Part shown: positions 59,649-64,000 of the stretch, in pieces
Layout of the letters: every line of letters starts with the position of its first letter
How positions within the stretch are numbered: position 1 is the stretch's first letter
NCBI GenBank assembly: GCA_037953745.1
Contig: JBAKBP010007592.1
Location: 1-64,000, forward strand
DNA: 64,000 nucleotides
Direction of reading: 5' to 3'
Origin: Lithodes maja
Lineage: Eukaryota; Arthropoda; Malacostraca; Decapoda; Lithodidae
The notes under the pieces: generated by a model
What the model saw: only the letters and a program-made list of their open reading frames with translations
The model's database searches: none
What the model was told of the DNA's origin: nothing
Program-made: the position numbers and the translations under genes

Positions 59649-62330
59649 TTATTTGGTGTAAGGCGGTGTATGCAGGGTCTGTTGGCTGGTCCCTGGTGAT
59701 GTGGCGTTGGTCAGGCCATCGAAGAGGCTTGATGAGACACTGATGTTGTGGAGTGTCGTGTCCTTGGGAGTGGAGCAGTTTCGTTGTGGTGTTGAGGAGG
59801 GCAGTAGGTTGGGTGTGGCAGGTGCAGGGTATTGATTGTACAACACAGGTGGTTGGTTCAGATATTGAACCGTGGGCATCTGCTGCAGGGGCTGCTGGAC
59901 ATGCTGCACCTGAATGGGATGTTGCACCTGCTGGAGGACCTGGGGAGAAGCAGCCGTGAATGACCTCATGATGTTAATCATGGTATCAGCCTGGGCAATC
60001 TTACCCCGGTATTTCTCCAGCAGGAGCAACATCTCCATTCTGGTGTGGCCCCACACGCTGGGGTCCAGCTTGCTGGACTCGGTCGTAATTGAACCGAAGA
60101 ATTGCTTCCAGGACTCCTCCTCCCTAGTGCATGGCTGAGGGGTCGCGAACTTGTCCACCATCCTCCGGACACCACTGGCCTGTTCCTGTAGCTGTTTGGG
60201 GAAAACCAGGAGTGTTATAGTAGTGTTGTATTATTTTGATTGCATCGAATAATAATACTAATATTCATTAAATATTTATAGATACTGCAGCCGCCACCTG
60301 AAAATGTCAAGAGGAACATATTATACATACACTTTATACTTAATTAGTCTACCCTACTTACACATAACATTATACTGTGGAAGTAAATTTATTTACCTGT
60401 TTCCGGACAACGAAGCCGGGTCGACCACAATAAAATACCTAAGGTTTATCAATAAACACAAACTCCATATTCTGAATATGCTTTAAATATGAAATCTGAT
60501 TTCTACTTACAGTCGCCATGACGGAGGTGGCCTCGGTCAACACGTCACCAGTGTTGTGCTGACGGCGCTGTGACTGGCTACCCCCAGATGTTTGGCGCGA
60601 AGGGCCTGGGACTGCGGCAGGTGCATCCTCCTCCTCGTCATCCTCCTCGCTCCCACCATCTTCCGGCACCGTAGCAGTGTGCTGTGCCTGCAGACCAAGG
60701 AAAGCTTGTATTTATTATGTTAAAGTGCCTATCTATGTAATTGATACTTAATAAAATCTGTAAACAACTCTAGTGTGTATATTTCCACCATGTCTGACAA
60801 TAACTATTACGAAGGTATGAATTAAATACATTATAAATACGGTTTTTAAGCAAAGGTAAAAAATTATTTCATAGGTAACAATATATATTGCAAAAGGCTG
60901 ACGGGTTCTAGAACAGTACAGAAAATGCCACACAAATAGATGGATTAACCATAACCAGAGATGAATCTCATTATATATAAAGGTATATACCGAATTATGT
61001 AGATATTAAAATGTAAAACAGGCAAAGTAAACAAACAATAACTGGGACAAGCACAATATAGGGTCAAATTAAATTATCGAAATTGCTATACTTACTAAAA
61101 TATTATTATTTATAAACCCTATATATAATTACTAAAATATAATTATGAGTAAACCCTATATAAACCAAAGGAAATTACAATACTTGAACATACCTTTCTA
61201 CAACCAATGCTCCGGGGTTTGTGCCGGACGATGTGGGTGGCCAGGAAGGAAAACACATGTAAAATCCACCTATCCCTCTCCGTCACGGTCTTGCTGGCCC
61301 CAGAACCGCTCTTGGGGGAAGTCAGCTTCCCGTACCGCGTCCTCATTGTGTCGAGGAAGTGCCGGACCTGATATCCTGTGGAAGAGATGTTTCTGAGTTC
61401 ACACAGGCATAAAATCATTTAATATAAGCATTGGCTAGCTGGCTCAGACAAAATACTATCATACAACATACTAGAGTGAACAAGTGGCAATTTCGGACAA
61501 TATAATATATATTCTCCTCACAATCTAGTGAACGCATGGGTATATCCTAGAATATTATAGAATGAACACATGGCAATACAGGCAATTTAATAAATAAACA
61601 CTGAACATGAACACGGCACTGAATTATTACATATTTATATATATATATAGACTTCGCAATTGTTTAATCGGAGGCCTCTTTTTCTAGTTATTATAAACGT
61701 ATTCTATATTGCTTGTATATGATATATAGAAGCAATATAATTGTTAAATTGAAAAACAAATACATTTTCTTTGAAGAGGCCATACACAATAAACAATTAT
61801 TTGACTACACAATAAACAATTACCATAGACTAACCTGGAATGGGTGGGGTCATGGAAGAACCCTTCTCCTCGTAGAGGCGGTTTTTCTTGGTGACGTCCT
61901 TGTAGTCCCTGCGTGTCTTCTGGTAGAGAATGGGATTCTCCTTATACCATTCCCCCAGATCAAGTTCTATATGATCCTCCAGGAGCAGGGGCCTGATATT
62001 GGCCTTCGTCGATGGGGAACGCTTCTTTTTTGCACCAGCCACAGCAGCCACCTGCCTATCTTCGCCGCCCCCGTCGGTGTCACCATCGGATGATGTTGTC
62101 TCATGCTGCTCTTCTTCTGAATCACTGGGGGCCGGATCCACAACCACTGCTTCTTCGTTGTCCAGGCTGATGACAAGTGTGGGTGACTGAGGGGCACCCT
62201 GGTGCTCTACAACAGCAGGGCGCTCCTGTGTCTCCTCTACTACCTCCATCACCTGGCTGTCTAGGGTGTCCTGGTGCTTCTTTGGTTTTATTATGATGCA
62301 TCGCCTCTTCTTGGAGTCAGACTTAGGCAT
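59649..62330 (-). CDS. MADF-domain partner protein of Harbinger (four exons)
   Basis: Predicted exons on the minus strand are 62330-61835, 61375-61194, 60687-60511 and 60191-59649. All introns have GT/AG ends (donors CCAG|GTTAGT, AAAG|GTATGT, ACT|GTAAGT) and together give an open frame of 465 residues. Residues about 118-205 form a MADF domain (EDHIELDLGEWYKENPILYQ then RDYKDVTKKNRLYEE, and after the first intron FLDTMRTRYGKL), a Myb/SANT-like DNA-binding fold. An acidic stretch (EEDDEEEDAP) follows in exon 3. Exon 4 has a helical ESWKQFF...EMLLLLEKY segment reminiscent of a BESS motif, then a Q- and P-rich tail. In PIF/Harbinger elements such second proteins bind transposon ends and help the transposase enter the nucleus. 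The start is the ATG at 62330; upstream frame extension lacks an ATG. Confidence 0.88.
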
Positions 62331-62406
62331 AACGTAGGCTCGAGGTTGGAGTAGGGTGGAGGTTGGAGGTTGTGCGAGGTGGTTGTTGCGGTGACGGCGG
62401 CTTGGG

Positions 62407-62443
62407 AACTGAGGTAGGACCACACGCGGCTGGCTCTTTTATG
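62407..62443 (-). promoter_or_regulatory. TATA plus initiator of MADF gene
   Basis: On the minus strand CATAAAAG at 62443-62436 is followed by TCAGTT at 62412-62407, with the start A about 32 bp from the TATA box. The layout mirrors that at the other end of the element. Confidence 0.75.
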
Positions 62444-62787
62444 GACGCTTGGTGGGCGGGGACTAGCGGGGGCGCACGGGGTGATCACGTGAGGCGACGT
62501 TGCCAAGTCGCAGTCTCAACTTTCAAATATTTTGGTCTGGGCATAGACTACGTCTGGTAGCGTCTAGGCGCCGCATAGACGCTTATACACGGCGCCTATG
62601 CGCTGACCCGTCACGTGGGTGATCCGCCCTTGAACCGAGTTTGGCGGTTGGTCCGTTCTGATTCGTTTATTTTTGGTATGTCAAAAATGCACGGCTCCCT
62701 CGCCGCCGCGGACCGTGCTGTGGCGTCACTGTACGTTCATGAACAGACCATACACGTTTAGGTCGGAGACCTTGCACGATTGCATAC

Positions 62788-62843
62788 GTTTTCAGTGGTC
62801 GGGGGAGGACGGGAGGTCAAGACGGGAATGTGTGAACCGAGCT
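62788..62843 (-). repeat. right terminal inverted repeat of Harbinger
   Basis: On the minus strand it starts AGCTCGGTTCACACATTCCC and continues with the ACCTCCCGTCCTCCCCCGAC block of the left end. Confidence 0.92.
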
Positions 62844-63004
62844 TTAGCAGACAACATCAACAAACCTCCGACTTCTCCTTCCCGCGTCGCTCCGACCAGC
62901 TTTGTTTACATACGGTTTGACGCACAGCTTTCAAACCATGCTTAATAGGCTTTCAAGCTTATGGATTTCAGAAGCCCATTCAGGTCCCACAGCGCGAGTT
63001 TGTT

Positions 63005-63540
63005 ATGGGCTGTTGGAAGCCCATCCGGGAACTGAGGGTTAAGTATAGAAATAAGGAAATAGTCTTCATACTTTTCACCACTCTGATTCGGCCACACCTG
63101 GAGTATGCTGTTCAATCCTGGTCTCCAGCGCTCAGGAATGATATAGAGCAACTGAAAAGAGTACAAGCTAGGGATACAAAGCTTATTCAATTGATTAGAA
63201 GATCGAGTTATGAGGACCGGTTGAGAGCTCTTCATCTCTTTCCGTTGGAGACATGCAGACTACGAGGTCAGCTCATTGAAGGTTTTCAAATACTTACTGG
63301 GTATGACAATGTAAATTATAGCAAAATGTTTAGCTTCAATATGAAAACAACATGCAAGCATGGCTGGAAATTAGAATTGAAAAGGTTCAGCACTAGTATT
63401 TGTGGATGCTTTTTTTCACATATTAAATCTGTTCTATCTGGAACAAACTTCCCTCAGAAGTTGTAAGCACTTCTTCAGAAGAGCAGTTCAAGAAGAGAGT
63501 AGATAGTATTTTGCACACTGTAATGAGTGTAGTGCATTAA
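63005..63540 (+). pseudogene. CR1/Jockey-group LINE C-terminal fragment
   Basis: The plus frame encodes VFILFTTLIRPHLEYAVQSW, IEQLKRVQARDTKLIQLI, EDRLRALHLFPLETCRLRGQ and LIEGFQILTGYDNV, the region after the reverse-transcriptase palm of many non-LTR elements. A later part shifts frame and continues with a piece like SSEEQFKKRVDSIL before a stop. Its family differs from the LINE at 29757-53885. Confidence 0.8.
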
Positions 63541-63689
63541 ACAGTCTCACTCCTTCCAGTTCGAGCATCTCTCCGGAATGAACCGCAAAGTCTACGAGAT
63601 ACTAACTATTCCTTGTGCCTCTCTCTTTCTCTCTCCACGTTTCTCTGTACCCGCCTCCCGTCCTTCACCTTACTCACCCTCATATCGTG

Positions 63690-64000
63690 CCTTACCTCCC
63701 GCCACCATCACGTAACTTTCAACTCCCGCCACCCTCACGTAACTCTCACCTCCCGCCACACTCACGTAACTCCCAACTCTTACCACCCTCACGTAACTCT
63801 CACTTCTTACCACCCTCACATAACTCTCACTTCTTACCACCCTCATGTAAACTCTCACCTCTTACCACCCTCACGTAACTCCCACCTCTTACCACCCTCA
63901 CTTAACTCTCACCTCTTACCACCCTCACGTAACTCTCACCTCTTACCACCTTCACGTAACTCCCACCTCTTACCACCCTCACGTAACTCTCACCTCTTAC
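63690..64000. repeat. 27-bp tandem repeat, runs off the window
   Basis: About 11 copies of a 27-bp unit (CACGTAACTCTCACCTCTTA...), diverged at the left and more uniform at the right. Open frames across it are artefacts of the three-fold period. Confidence 0.92.

Larger units (their letters stand above)
54798..62843 (+). mobile_element. PIF/Harbinger DNA transposon, two genes
   Basis: 8046 bp flanked by TTA at 54795-54797 and TTA at 62844-62846, the 3-bp TWA target duplication expected of PIF/Harbinger. The terminal inverted repeats are about 56 bp with a few mismatches. The left gene encodes a DDE transposase, the right gene (minus strand) a MADF-domain protein; both are transcribed inward. 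An RTE-like LINE of about 2 kb sits between them, so the original element was about 6 kb. Both genes appear intact. Confidence 0.95.

Noticed and set aside
63615..63878. Proline-rich protein at the right edge
   Set aside because: Translation of CT-rich sequence and the 27-bp tandem repeat.

Overview
The window is about 64 kb of repeat-dominated animal DNA. I see no bacterial features and no convincing host gene. Spliced transposon genes with GT/AG introns, TATA plus arthropod-type initiator promoters, dense (TA)n, (CA)n and (CT)n microsatellites, and one recurrent Jockey-type LINE family suggest an arthropod, most likely a decapod crustacean. That placement is an inference from repeat content.

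Layout: 1-2.7 kb holds microsatellites, a TTAA-flanked MITE and a tRNA-like remnant. 2.7-10.3 kb is a near-identical tandem duplication of a 3.6-3.9 kb unit that contains TA-flanked MITE arrays. 10.9-16.2 kb is a 93-bp satellite of about 57 copies, whose period is a multiple of three and so creates long artefactual ORFs. 18.0-27.3 kb is a minus-strand Ty3/Gypsy element (element A) with two 1809-bp LTRs and an ACAG target duplication, its gag-pol broken by five stops and one frameshift. 28.9-34.9 kb is a mosaic of LINE fragments interrupted by MITEs, with a 1.7-kb terminal-inverted-repeat element. 35-37 kb holds (TA)n, an inverted repeat with matching reading frames and a 39-bp minisatellite. 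37.3-46.9 kb is an intact plus-strand Gypsy element (element B) with LTRs that appear identical apart from a 3-bp indel and one open 1713-codon gag-pol. 47-54.2 kb is more LINE sequence, with a solo LTR of the element A family. 54.8-62.8 kb is a complete PIF/Harbinger DNA transposon with two convergent spliced genes (DDE transposase and a MADF-domain partner), into which a 5'-truncated RTE-like LINE has inserted. The right edge has a decayed LINE and a 27-bp tandem repeat.

How the genes work together: elements A and B carry pol in the order protease, integrase (with GPY module), reverse transcriptase, RNase H. This is the Ty1/copia-like order inside a Ty3/Gypsy-type polymerase, known from the Gmr1-like group. 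In the Harbinger element the transposase and the MADF protein are the usual two-component set, each driven inward from its own end. The rest are non-autonomous passengers (MITEs, solo LTR, truncated LINEs) whose nesting gives a relative chronology.
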